DNA from: Heliobacterium mobile
GTDB lineage: Bacteria > Bacillota > Desulfitobacteriia > Heliobacteriales > Heliobacteriaceae
DNA length: 64,000 bases
Direction of reading: 5' to 3'
Assembly: GCF_009720735.1 (NCBI RefSeq)
Contig: NZ_WNKU01000012.1
Span: 51,058-115,057, forward strand
Part shown: in pieces, positions 33,135 to 41,891 of the stretch
How the letters are laid out: each line of letters starts with the position of its first letter
Numbering within the stretch: the first letter of the stretch is position 1
Notes under the pieces: model-generated
What the model saw: the letters and a program-made list of their open reading frames with translations, nothing else
The model's database searches: none
Told to the model about the DNA's origin: nothing
Position numbers and translations under genes: made by a program

Positions 33135-33896
33135 ATGCATAAAGAACCCTTCAAGGAACATCCCCGTGTAACCGTACTCGGTTCCCCGGTGGATAAGCTG
33201 ACCATGGATGACGCCGTATCGTGGGTCGAAAAAAAACTCGACGAAGGCGGTGCCCGCCAGGTCATCACAGCCAATCCAGAGATCCTCTACGAGGCGGCCT
33301 CCGACGGGCATCTTCGTCAATTGATCGAGGAAGCGGACCTTGTCACTGCTGATGGAATCGGTGTCCTTTGGGCGGCAGCCCAAGGGGGAGATCCTCTGCC
33401 CGAACGCATCACCGGCATCGACCTCATGGCCGCCTTACTTAACCGGGCAGCGCAACTCGGCTGGCCGGTTTGCTTATTGGGCGGAAAACCCGGTGTGGCT
33501 GATGAAGCGGCAAAGCGCCTGTGCCGTCAGTACCCGAATCTGCAAGTGGCCTTCACCGGCCACGGCTATTTTAACGATCTAGAGGAACAAGAGATCATCC
33601 GGAAGATCGGTGAGCGGAAACCCTATTTATTGTTTGTGGGCCTCGGCGCACCCAGGCAGGAATACTGGATTGCGAATCTCATCCGAAACCACCTGCCCCC
33701 AAAGGCACATCTCGTAGCTATCGGCATCGGAGGCAGTCTGGATGTCTTCGCCGGACAAGTCCAGCGAGCACCGAAATGGGCCCAGCGATTCCATATTGAA
33801 TGGCTATACCGGCTGATCACCCAACCATCACGTCTAAAACGGCAGTTAAAGCTGCCGCTCTTCGTTTTGACGGTCCTCCGCCAAAAGGGAAAGTAA
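33135..33896 (+). CDS. tagA: WecG/TagA/CpsF-family glycosyltransferase
   Basis: A 253-residue enzyme of the family that transfers N-acetylmannosamine to undecaprenyl-diphosphate-GlcNAc, an early step of wall-polymer synthesis. Characteristic segments are TANPEILYEAASD, VTADGIGVLWAAA, RITGIDLMAALL, LLGGKPGVADEAA, FVGLGAPRQEYWI and IGIGGSLDVFAGQVQRAPKWAQ ... EWLYRL. It begins 7 bp after csaB, so the two probably act on the same pyruvylated polymer. The exact donor sugar is inferred from the family, not shown. Confidence 0.92.
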   Translation: MHKEPFKEHPRVTVLGSPVDKLTMDDAVSWVEKKLDEGGARQVITANPEILYEAASDGHLRQLIEEADLVTADGIGVLWAAAQGGDPLPERITGIDLMAALLNRAAQLGWPVCLLGGKPGVADEAAKRLCRQYPNLQVAFTGHGYFNDLEEQEIIRKIGERKPYLLFVGLGAPRQEYWIANLIRNHLPPKAHLVAIGIGGSLDVFAGQVQRAPKWAQRFHIEWLYRLITQPSRLKRQLKLPLFVLTVLRQKGK

Positions 33897-33918
33897 GGGG
33901 GGATAGTCCATAGCCACC

Positions 33919-36900
33919 ATGAGAACGCTGCGCCGGTTCGTAGCGGGAGTTCTAGTAGGGGCGTTGATCCCGACACTCCTCACCCCGTTGGAACCGGCGT
34001 TAGCAGCCCCGGCAGCCGAGCGAGTTGAATACCAATTTCTGAATGACCGAGTTCGCGACATGATCGGCGTCACCCCTCTCAGTGTCGCTGATTTTATCAC
34101 CAGGGGAGGCCTAACCGGGAAAAACCAAATCGTCGCCATCGCTGATAGCGGTCTTGACAAAGGAAGCATGAGCGACCTCCATCCCGACTTTCAGAACCAA
34201 GCAGGGCACCCGCCGAAAGTGATCGCCCTTCGATCCTGGAGCGGGCGGCCGGCAGCCGACGATCCGATCGGTCATGGGACCCATATGGCCGGAATCATCG
34301 CCGGCAGCGGTGCCGCATCAGACGGAAAATATAAAGGCGTTGCACCAGACGCTTCGCTCTATGTCCAGTCCATCCTCAATCCTGCCGGAATGATTGAGGT
34401 CCCGTCGAATATGGGCTCACTCTTCCAGCCGGCCTATCAGGCAGGCGCCCGCATCCATGTCAACGGATGGGGTGCAGCCGGGAACAGCTATAGCCGAAGC
34501 TCCGCTTCGGCCGACGAATTCGTCCGCAGCCATCCGGACTTTCTCGTCATCTTTGGCGCCGGCAACAACGGGCCGGCGAAAGGGACGCTGACCAACGAGG
34601 CTAACAGTAAAAACGCTTTGACTGTCGGTGCCTCTCAAGGGAGCCGGCCCGGTTTCGATGCCAGTGGGAACGACGGCGGAACGACCATCGCCTTGTCGAG
34701 CCGCGGTCCTGCTGCAGGAGGGCGAATCAAACCAGAACTTCTTGCCCCGGGGGCTGCCATCATCGCCCCGAATTCTCGATTGACGAGCAGCAACTTTCCG
34801 GTCAATCCTTTGTATACGAGAATGCAAGGGACGAGCATGGCCGCGGCGGTCACAGGAGGGTGCGCCGCTCTGCTTCGGGAATACCTGCAAAAGGAGATGC
34901 ACGCACCGAACAGCGACCCCTCGGCGGCGCTGATCAAAGCATTGCTCATCAATTATGCCGATACCAAAGGGCATGCCCCCGGATGGGACGGCTTTGGAAA
35001 CATCGATATGGCCAGCACCGTCCTAGCCTTGAAAGCGAACGAAGCAGGCTTTATCGATGATCGCCAAGGCGTTCCGGATGGAGGAGAAAAGACGTACCAA
35101 ATCCCCGTAACAACAACGACAGAGCCACTCAAAGTTACTCTGGCTTGGAGCGATCCCGTCGCCAACGGGGAAGGCGACAACGACAGCCGGCTCACCAACG
35201 ATCTCGACCTAACCGTGACTGGGCCTGACAAGCATACATACCAAGGAAACGACTTCCTCAACGGAAACGGGCCCGATCGAAATAACAACGTTGAACAAGT
35301 CTACATTCCGGCGCCGCAACCGGGTACATATACCATCACCGTCCGTGGCTACCGGGTGCGTAGTGCCGCCACGTCAGAATCGACAGAAACAAAAAGGCAA
35401 GATTTTGCGCTTGCCTTTGGGCAGCCTCCACAGCGTGGCACTACCGAATCGCTACCGGCTGCACCGAGTCCGGCCCATACGCGCCTGTTGTTAAACGGAA
35501 AGGCCGCCCCATACAACGCCCTTTCCGTCCCGCCCGGTGCTGACTATTACCGGCTCGGCCCTGATATCTATATGGTCAGCCGACTCTGGCGTTCCGGTGG
35601 GATCCAGTGGATCAATGACCGCGGACGGCAAATGCTGCTGGAGATGAACCCGAATGCCCGGGAAGGCGGATACCGGATGGAACCGGGAGCGAAGAACAGC
35701 GTCAACGGCGAACCGGTGCAGAACATGGATGCGCTGCCTCCGGGATATGAAGTCAGTGCCTGGATCAATCCGGCTAGCCAAACGATCCGAAGCGTTGACG
35801 CACAGTTCAAAGAAATCGACGGCTACCTGGACTCGATCGATAATATACGGCACACCATTCGAGTGTTGAAAGATAACCGGACCTACAACACAGCCGACAC
35901 TGTCACTACCACCTATATCGTACGACAGGTCGGCAGCGGATGGACCGACATCCCCTTCCAGATGGATAGTGGCCTCGAACAGCCCATGTCAGGGTTGCCG
36001 GTACGGCTTCTGCTTTCGCCGATCACCGGGGAAGTCATGCATATGGCCATCGAACGGCCCGTGATTCAAGGCGTAGCAGACCAGATCGGAATCCAAGATC
36101 AGACGATCCGTTTTGAAAACGGAGAAACATACCATCTCTTCCCAGGAGCTCAAGTCAAACGCAACGGCAGTCCCTCTACTGTAGACGCCATTCGACCGGG
36201 CGATCACCTTGTTGCTGTGATTCTCCCTGAGAGCAAAAAAATCATCGCGCTCAGCGCCTTTAGTACCGTTCATTGGGGGCGCATCGTCTACTATAGCCCG
36301 GAACAGAACCTGTTGCACTTCGTAGACCGCTTTAACCGGCTGACCACCTTTCACCTAAACGACAGCACCAAAGTATACCGTTGGGGGCTCCCTGCCGAAA
36401 AAAGCAGCTTATCAACGGGAAACTGGGCATGGATCAGCTTGACGCAGGGGACCGGTGCGGTTCAGCAGATCGATGTCGTGGAAGAAGGGGAAGAAGTTCA
36501 AAAACGTTTCCAAAGCTTTTCCCCGTCAGACGGCACGATTCAGACCGAAGATGGCGCTACCTACCGGCTCAGCCCAAGGACCATCTTGACCAAAAACGGA
36601 TACCTCATCCAGCCGAAAGATTTGCAACCCGGTGAGTCCCTGAACATGACGAGCCTTTTAGCGCCGAGGGGGCCGATCTTAGGAACGGTTGAAGCGGTGA
36701 CCACCGCCGCCAGTCCTCGGGTTGCCATCAAATCGTTTTTTGCGGGGAACCGTTTTTTTATCACCGGTACAACGACAGCCGACGCCATCTACCTCTACCG
36801 CCAGGGTGGAGAAGTGAGAGATGAGATCATACCGGATAATAGTGGCAACTTCGCCTGGTACTTTATTCCGAGCGTGGAAAACAACTCGATTCAGTTGATC

Positions 36901-37458
36901 GCCCTTGATCGCAGGCGTGGTGGAATTAAAAGCCTCCTCGTCACGATCCCGGAGGGACACAGCACGCAGTTTAGCGATATAGAACACCATTGGGCCGAAG
37001 ATACCGTCCGCCTTTTCGCCTCGCGAGGCTTGATTAGCGGTTATCCAGACAGCACCTTTCGGCCGGACGGACCGGTCAATCAACTAGAAGCGATTGTCCT
37101 CGTCGCCCGTTCTCTCGGTTGGGAGAACGGAGACCCTCGACCGGCCATCGGCATGGAAGAAATACCAAGCTGGGCCCGGGACTCCCTCAGTCTGGCCACT
37201 CAGCAAGGGATCATCGAGCCGCAACAACTCGCTAGCCTGCAAAAACCGATGACCCAACAGGACATGATGGACTTGCTCTCGCGCTGCATCGAACCCGGTA
37301 CGTTGGATTTGGCAGGAACAGCCCAGCGGCTGTGGCCCTCGGGATACGAACCGGCATCGCCACTCACACGGGCACAAGTGACGACCTTGTTGCAAGCACT
37401 GCTGAATGCCTTAGCGGAGGAACGAAAAGCACCACCATTGGAAAAACAGCATCAATAA
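33919..37458 (+). CDS. Subtilisin-like serine protease (S8) with C-terminal SLH-like domains
   Basis: A 1,179-residue secreted protease. The signal peptide is residues 1-30. The catalytic triad is Asp76 (IADSGLD), His119 (GHGTHMAG) and Ser306 (GTSMAAA), with oxyanion Asn216 in GAGNNG. A jelly-roll domain like that of KP-43-type proteases follows (about 390-500, KVTLAWSDP ... NDLDLTV ... GTYTITVRGYRV). Then come ~500 residues of unassigned beta repeats and at least one clear SLH repeat (about 1015-1065, FSDIEHHWAEDTVRLFASRGLISGYPDSTFRPDGPVNQLEAIVLVARSLG), with a weaker second. The strongest purine run lies about 16 bases before the ATG. An in-frame ATA at 33910 has better spacing, so the true start is uncertain by three codons. 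Confidence 0.92.
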   Translation: MRTLRRFVAGVLVGALIPTLLTPLEPALAAPAAERVEYQFLNDRVRDMIGVTPLSVADFITRGGLTGKNQIVAIADSGLDKGSMSDLHPDFQNQAGHPPKVIALRSWSGRPAADDPIGHGTHMAGIIAGSGAASDGKYKGVAPDASLYVQSILNPAGMIEVPSNMGSLFQPAYQAGARIHVNGWGAAGNSYSRSSASADEFVRSHPDFLVIFGAGNNGPAKGTLTNEANSKNALTVGASQGSRPGFDASGNDGGTTIALSSRGPAAGGRIKPELLAPGAAIIAPNSRLTSSNFPVNPLYTRMQGTSMAAAVTGGCAALLREYLQKEMHAPNSDPSAALIKALLINYADTKGHAPGWDGFGNIDMASTVLALKANEAGFIDDRQGVPDGGEKTYQIPVTTTTEPLKVTLAWSDPVANGEGDNDSRLTNDLDLTVTGPDKHTYQGNDFLNGNGPDRNNNVEQVYIPAPQPGTYTITVRGYRVRSAATSESTETKRQDFALAFGQPPQRGTTESLPAAPSPAHTRLLLNGKAAPYNALSVPPGADYYRLGPDIYMVSRLWRSGGIQWINDRGRQMLLEMNPNAREGGYRMEPGAKNSVNGEPVQNMDALPPGYEVSAWINPASQTIRSVDAQFKEIDGYLDSIDNIRHTIRVLKDNRTYNTADTVTTTYIVRQVGSGWTDIPFQMDSGLEQPMSGLPVRLLLSPITGEVMHMAIERPVIQGVADQIGIQDQTIRFENGETYHLFPGAQVKRNGSPSTVDAIRPGDHLVAVILPESKKIIALSAFSTVHWGRIVYYSPEQNLLHFVDRFNRLTTFHLNDSTKVYRWGLPAEKSSLSTGNWAWISLTQGTGAVQQIDVVEEGEEVQKRFQSFSPSDGTIQTEDGATYRLSPRTILTKNGYLIQPKDLQPGESLNMTSLLAPRGPILGTVEAVTTAASPRVAIKSFFAGNRFFITGTTTADAIYLYRQGGEVRDEIIPDNSGNFAWYFIPSVENNSIQLIALDRRRGGIKSLLVTIPEGHSTQFSDIEHHWAEDTVRLFASRGLISGYPDSTFRPDGPVNQLEAIVLVARSLGWENGDPRPAIGMEEIPSWARDSLSLATQQGIIEPQQLASLQKPMTQQDMMDLLSRCIEPGTLDLAGTAQRLWPSGYEPASPLTRAQVTTLLQALLNALAEERKAPPLEKQHQ

Positions 37459-37472
37459 GGCAGGAAGTAAGA

Positions 37473-37503
37473 AAAAAGAGGTTCGCTTAGCGAACCTCTT
37501 TTG
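37473..37503. terminator. Bidirectional terminator between the protease and the anti-sigma gene
   Basis: AAAAGAGGTTCGC (37474-37486) and GCGAACCTCTTTT (37490-37502) pair perfectly around the loop TTA, with A and T runs on both sides. The loop is the stop codon of the minus-strand gene. Confidence 0.92.
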
Positions 37504-38458
37504 TTTGCAACCATACCATGAAAACATGGCGATTGGCTTCTTCATCCCATTTGGTTAACTGATCTTGAATCGAAGCGATCTGCTGATCGAGCTGCGACTT
37601 TTTCTCTCCGTCAGTGACGCTGTCGCGCTGAGCCATCAATTGGCGCTGCTGCTCCAGAGTGCTGTCGAAGCGAGCGGAAATATCCTGCGTCTCCACTTTG
37701 CTGCTGATTATCGTCCCCAGTGCTCCTACCTGGTTGAGAACACTCGATGAAGCGTCTCCGGAAGCGGTGAATCGCAACACCACGACCGGCTGCCCTTTTT
37801 CGTCTTGCGCACTGATATTGGAGACATTGCTACCGGATTGAGAGGCCAGGGAGGCCAGGCTGGAGCGGGCTGCATCGATGTCATCGACGGCGATCTTCAC
37901 GATATGGGAAGTGATCACCCGGGCCTTGCTGAGAAACACCGCATGGCTTTCACTTTGAGCTGTCTTAACTCGTCCCGGCGACAAAGGTTGTGGTTCCGGA
38001 TGAACCCCGGAGACAGAACCTTTCCCAGAAGGGGAGGAGGTACGGTTTTCAGTGGAATTCACCGGATTCACCGGCTCTGCCGGTGGCGGCAATAGCTTCG
38101 TCGATACCGAAGCTTCCTGGCTGTGCAAGCCATCAGGCTGAACGGGCATCGTCGAAAGGGCGGAGTTCTCAACATGTGCACCGTCACCGACGGCCGTACC
38201 ATCAGCGACCATTGGAGCCTGCGGAGGTATTCGGGTAGCGAGAGGAATCGCCGCACCGACAAGGGCGACGACAGCGGCAGCAACCGCAATGGAACGATTC
38301 CCTTTTCGATAAATTCGATCCCACAAACGCTGGGGCGGTGGCTCCAGCCGCCTCATAACTCCGGCTGCAAACCCCTCCGGCGGTTCTACAGGCTCGGCTA
38401 AACTTTGAAGCACCATACCGATCTCATCCCAGTCAGCTATGTCATGGCGACTGTTCAT
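37487..38458 (-). CDS. Probable membrane anti-sigma factor with DUF4349-like periplasmic-side domain
   Basis: A 323-residue protein. The N-terminal ~50 residues are cytoplasmic (DWDEIGMVLQSLAEPVEPPEGFAAGVMRRLE) and would bind the sigma factor. One membrane helix follows at about residues 56-74. A Pro/Ser-rich linker leads to an outside domain (about 178-323, ARVITSHIVKIAVDDIDAARSSLASLASQSGSNVSNIS ... with a coiled coil near 260-305) resembling DUF4349. No HxxxCxxC zinc motif is visible. The gene overlaps the upstream ECF sigma gene by 17 bp, the usual layout of a sigma/anti-sigma pair. Confidence 0.82.
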   Translation of the reverse strand: MNSRHDIADWDEIGMVLQSLAEPVEPPEGFAAGVMRRLEPPPQRLWDRIYRKGNRSIAVAAAVVALVGAAIPLATRIPPQAPMVADGTAVGDGAHVENSALSTMPVQPDGLHSQEASVSTKLLPPPAEPVNPVNSTENRTSSPSGKGSVSGVHPEPQPLSPGRVKTAQSESHAVFLSKARVITSHIVKIAVDDIDAARSSLASLASQSGSNVSNISAQDEKGQPVVVLRFTASGDASSSVLNQVGALGTIISSKVETQDISARFDSTLEQQRQLMAQRDSVTDGEKKSQLDQQIASIQDQLTKWDEEANRHVFMVWLQTKEVR

Positions 38459-39068
38459 ACTTGCTCACCTGCCTTCCTTTTGCGGGAATGTTTCCTAACT
38501 GCTCAGACATAGAAGTCAATTTATCCTTAAAGGCTTGTTTCGCACGGTTTAACCGGGACTTCACCGTACCCAGCGTACAATTGAGCATTTGAGCGACTTC
38601 GTCGTAGGAGTAACCGTACACTTCACGGAGGACAAGCACAGTGCGGTGCTCGTCGGTCAACTCCTTTAAGACAGTACGGACTTGCTCCCGAAACTCTTTC
38701 TCCTCATATAGCTCATCGGGTCTTTCCGTGGCCGCAGCCACCTCTCGACTCATGTCGCTTTCGCCATTATGTACCGGTTCGTCAAGAGAGATGTAAGTGA
38801 CCTTTTTATGTTTACGCTGCATATTGATCCACGTATTGACGGCGATCCGATGCAGCCAGGTACCGAAATCTGCTTCGAGTCGAAAAGTACCCAATGCGGA
38901 ATAAGCTCGGATAAAGACTTCCTGAGAGAGATCCTGAGCGTCATCGGCGTTACTCGTCAGATTGAGGGCCAATGAATAGATCCGGCTTTGATAGGCCAGC
39001 ACCAACTGTTCAAAAGCTGACAAATCGCCTTTTTGCGCTCGCATCACCAGGGACTTCATATTATCCAA
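38442..39068 (-). CDS. ECF-type RNA polymerase sigma factor
   Basis: A 208-residue sigma-70 relative of the extracytoplasmic-function group (SigW/RpoE-like). Region 2 is at about residues 19-86 (FEQLVLAYQSRIYSLALNLTSNADDAQDLSQEVFIRAYSAL ... FGTWLHRIAVNTWINMQRK). Region 4 is at 132-183 (LTDEHRTVLVLREVYGYSYDEVAQMLNCTLGTVKSRLNRAK). The start is TTG after AAGGAGAG. A GAACTT-N17-TCTAA promoter lies about 40 bp upstream of the start codon, and the same motif occurs twice before the surface-protein gene at 43402. Autoregulation and control of envelope proteins are therefore likely. Confidence 0.95.
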   Translation of the reverse strand: MDNMKSLVMRAQKGDLSAFEQLVLAYQSRIYSLALNLTSNADDAQDLSQEVFIRAYSALGTFRLEADFGTWLHRIAVNTWINMQRKHKKVTYISLDEPVHNGESDMSREVAAATERPDELYEEKEFREQVRTVLKELTDEHRTVLVLREVYGYSYDEVAQMLNCTLGTVKSRLNRAKQAFKDKLTSMSEQLGNIPAKGRQVSKYEQSP

Positions 39069-39113
39069 TGAAGGACTCTCCTTCCGGGCTTCGTCTTTAT
39101 ACCCGGTCGATAT

Positions 39114-39141
39114 TTAGACAACAGCATCGCTGAAAAAGTTC
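39114..39141 (-). promoter_or_regulatory. ECF-type promoter of the sigma factor operon
   Basis: Read on the minus strand: GAACTT (39141-39136), 17 bp, TCTAA (39118-39114). This fits the E. coli sigma-E type consensus (GAACTT, 16-17 bp, TCTGA) and is identical in both boxes and spacing to the two copies at 43182 and 43255. Confidence 0.8.
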
Positions 39142-39539
39142 CCTCATTTCATCGAAAATCGGATTCAAAACAATTATATATGAAAACCGCAAAAAAACTA
39201 TTGCGAACGAGAACACAATCTCATATTCTATGAATTAGTAAGCAGCAGCACCCAAGTTCTTACCCCATCGTTACAGTAATTTTATAACTTTTATGCGATG
39301 ACCCTCAAAAGGGCCTCACTACCCCCGAACTATGTAGTGTAAGTGACCCACAGCAAATGAAAATACAACACTACACTGACGTTAAAAGAATTTTTTAAGG
39401 AGGTGACCACCGCCACTTCCAACAAACGAAATGGCTCGTAACGGTTCCCGAATTACCAAACAGGATTCGTAGCTACCTATCGCACTATTTCAGATCCACC
39501 ACATCAAAGCAGTAAATTAAATTCAGGAGGGACCAACAC
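39142..39539 (+). other. Long upstream region of the 39540 gene
   Basis: About 400 bp without a supported gene. A promoter-like pair TTGCGA-N17-TATTCT lies near 39203-39232. GTAGTGT (39334-39340) and ACACTAC (39368-39374) are inverted. A strong unused ribosome-binding-like AAGGAGGTGA lies at 39398-39407, 140 bp before the gene, and may point to a short leader ORF (ATG at 39431, 13 codons). A long leader is common for abundant S-layer-type mRNAs; the roles here are not shown. Confidence 0.4.
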
Positions 39540-41744
39540 GTGTTTAATGCCGCAAAGAAAACCGCATCCACTGTAGCTGCTTTTGCAGTACTTGCATCTG
39601 GCATCGTTATCCCTGCCGTCTCCCCGATGGCCGCTTATGCTGACGCCACCTACTCCACTGTGAAAACCGGATCTGCTGAACCAGGCGGCCAGTTTTCCAG
39701 CAAAGTCCGTGTAGAAATTCCCCAAGGCGCTTTGGGCAACAGCACTGAAACACTCCGCATTCGTGTTCCTAAGAACACCAAATCGTTCAGTGTTACAGAA
39801 AGTGTCCCCGCGAACGTTGACGGTACTACCCTCAACCAAATCGCTTCCGTCACCCCGGCTCAAGTTGATGCTGGTGCTACCAACCCGACTGAATACGAAC
39901 TGACTGTTGTCGGCAGTGGCCAAGAATCGAAAGGTATCTTCTATCTGACCTTAGACGGCTATATCCCCAGCGGTTTCAACGGAGATTTCAAAGCTACTTT
40001 TGAAGCATCCAGCGGCTCTGTTTTCAATGACGGTGCTCTGACGATCGCCACCGTCGGTTCCGGCACAGTGAACATGACCATTGACGACATCAAAAACATC
40101 AGCTCCAGCGGCGGCACCATCGACGACATTCGCGTCAAAGAAGATCGCCCTGGCAGCCTTGACGATGCCTCTGACTCCATCAAACTCAAACTGCCCGAAG
40201 GCTACAAATGGGATAAGAGCGATGCTGCTGTTAAAATCAACTGGGGTGACAACCTGGCCCTGGGCGATGTGGAAACTACAGACGACGGCAACGCTGACAA
40301 CAACGCTATCGATGTAAGCAGCGACGGCGGCCGTACCTTGAAAGTAAAAGTCGACGACAAGTCCACCACAGCTGCCTATGTAACCCTTTCCGGACTGAAA
40401 ATCGAAGTTGATGAATCCGTCGCTAAATCCGGCGACATCACCGTTACTACCAATGGACAACCTTCCAGCATGGTTGTGGCCAAATACGGTGACTACAACG
40501 CCAGCATCAAAGCTTTCGGCGAACCTGCCACCGAAAAAGCAGGCCGTAACGATGAAGACCTCGGAAAACTCGTCATTGAAGAAGACATGGCTGGCAGCTT
40601 GACCGAAGGCCGTTCCATCACCCTCAGCCTGCCTGAAAACCTCAAGTGGAATGGCATGCCCGAAGTGGATGCTTCCAACTCCGAAGAAAATGGCCTCACC
40701 TTGAACAGCTGGCAAGCCGTAGGCACAGACGGACGGATGATCAAAACTACTGTAGCCACTCCTTCCGAAGATGATGCTGCAAAACTCGTTCTGAAAAGCA
40801 TGTCCGTAGACGTAGCCCCGAACTACAATGGTGATGTTCACGTCACCGTAGGCGGCACGGCCGGCCTGAGCGGCGACATCGTCCTGGGCAAAACTGTTTC
40901 TCCCGTCACCATGACTGCATCGAGCGCTCCCGAAGTGAAGATCGGCATCAGCGGCCAACAAGTAGGCGACCTGTCCATCACCGAAGCTGCCGCTGAAGCG
41001 GTCATGGCTTCTGCAGACCATAACGAAATCCGCATCTACGCTCCGACCGGCGTTGACTTCACCAGCACCCCGAAATTCGAAGTAGCCAGCGGTGACCTGG
41101 TTCTGCAAGCTGACTCGGCCAGCACCGGTACCGACGGCGACCAAAAATACGCCTCTGTAAAAATCAAATCGACCAGCTCCACTCCGTCCACCATCAAAGT
41201 CAGCGGTATCAAACTGACCGTAGACCGCACAGTTCCGGAAGGCGACATCACCTTCAAAATCAAAGGCGCCAAAACAGCCCTGAACGAAACCTCCGGCTTC
41301 TCCTCTTCCACCATTGCGGCTGTTCCTATTGCGAAAGTGGTCACCCCGGCCCCTGGCGATGTAAAAGCCAATGTCACCTTCAAAATCGGCGATACTAAAT
41401 ATACCTTCAACGGTGTAGAAAAGACCCTCGATGTCGCTCCGTATATCAAAAATGACCGCACCTACTTGCCAGTCCGTTATGTTGCTGAATCCCTCGGCAT
41501 CAACAGCAGCAACATCCTCTGGAATAACGAAACACAAACAGCTACCCTGATCAAAGGCGACAAAGTGGTTCAAATGAAAATCGGCAGCTACACCATGCTC
41601 GTGAACGGTGCTTCCATCGCCATGGATACTGCTCCGGAAATCATGGAACCAGGCCGCGTCATGCTCCCTGTCGGCTGGCTGCTGAACATCTTTGGTGCCA
41701 CCGGTAACTACGACGCCGCTACCCAAACTGTCACCATCAACTAA
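39540..41744 (+). CDS. Secreted S-layer-type protein with C-terminal copper-amine-oxidase-like domain (paralogue 1)
   Basis: A 734-residue protein starting at GTG after CAGGAGGGA. It has a signal peptide (residues 1-38, cleavage at AYADA). A repetitive, acidic beta-rich body contains internal repeats such as IREDRPGSLDDASDSIKLKLPEGYKW and EDMAGSLTEGRSITLSLPENLKW. The last ~130 residues (about 605-734) form the Cu_amine_oxidN1 domain (FKIGDTKYTFNGVEKTLDVAPYIKNDRTYLPVRYVAESLGI ... RVMLPVGWLLNIFGAT). It is clearly paralogous to the gene at 43402 over its whole length. Codon use is GC-rich and strongly biased, as in highly expressed genes. No SLH repeats are present. Confidence 0.85.
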   Translation: MFNAAKKTASTVAAFAVLASGIVIPAVSPMAAYADATYSTVKTGSAEPGGQFSSKVRVEIPQGALGNSTETLRIRVPKNTKSFSVTESVPANVDGTTLNQIASVTPAQVDAGATNPTEYELTVVGSGQESKGIFYLTLDGYIPSGFNGDFKATFEASSGSVFNDGALTIATVGSGTVNMTIDDIKNISSSGGTIDDIRVKEDRPGSLDDASDSIKLKLPEGYKWDKSDAAVKINWGDNLALGDVETTDDGNADNNAIDVSSDGGRTLKVKVDDKSTTAAYVTLSGLKIEVDESVAKSGDITVTTNGQPSSMVVAKYGDYNASIKAFGEPATEKAGRNDEDLGKLVIEEDMAGSLTEGRSITLSLPENLKWNGMPEVDASNSEENGLTLNSWQAVGTDGRMIKTTVATPSEDDAAKLVLKSMSVDVAPNYNGDVHVTVGGTAGLSGDIVLGKTVSPVTMTASSAPEVKIGISGQQVGDLSITEAAAEAVMASADHNEIRIYAPTGVDFTSTPKFEVASGDLVLQADSASTGTDGDQKYASVKIKSTSSTPSTIKVSGIKLTVDRTVPEGDITFKIKGAKTALNETSGFSSSTIAAVPIAKVVTPAPGDVKANVTFKIGDTKYTFNGVEKTLDVAPYIKNDRTYLPVRYVAESLGINSSNILWNNETQTATLIKGDKVVQMKIGSYTMLVNGASIAMDTAPEIMEPGRVMLPVGWLLNIFGATGNYDAATQTVTIN

Positions 41745-41781
41745 TTCCTAGAACACTAAAACTTTTCCAAAACATGATGCT

Positions 41782-41812
41782 GACGCGGCAGGCCAGTCCT
41801 GCCGCGTCTTCT
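41782..41812 (+). terminator. Terminator after the 39540 gene
   Basis: GACGCGGCAGG (41782-41792) pairs with CCTGCCGCGTC (41798-41808), followed by TTCT. The T-run is short. Confidence 0.75.
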
Positions 41813-41823
41813 GATCGAATAGA

Positions 41824-41852
41824 TTGACTGACCGGTCAGTTTGGAGTACACT
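41824..41852 (+). promoter_or_regulatory. Promoter of the TolC-like gene with overlapping TetR-type operator
   Basis: TTGACT (41824-41829), 17 bp, TACACT (41847-41852) makes a good sigma-A promoter. The perfect palindrome ACTGACCGGTCAGT (41827-41840) covers the -35 box and the spacer. It shares TTGACTGACC with the site before tetR (18141), though the half-site spacing differs. Confidence 0.75.
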
Positions 41853-41891
41853 GCAAGTAGGTACATATTAAACAATACGGAGGAATAGACA

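Noticed and set aside
39951..41726. 591-codon open frame on the minus strand opposite the 39540 surface protein
   Set aside because: Low-complexity Asp/Gly/Phe composition typical of an antisense shadow, with no start context.
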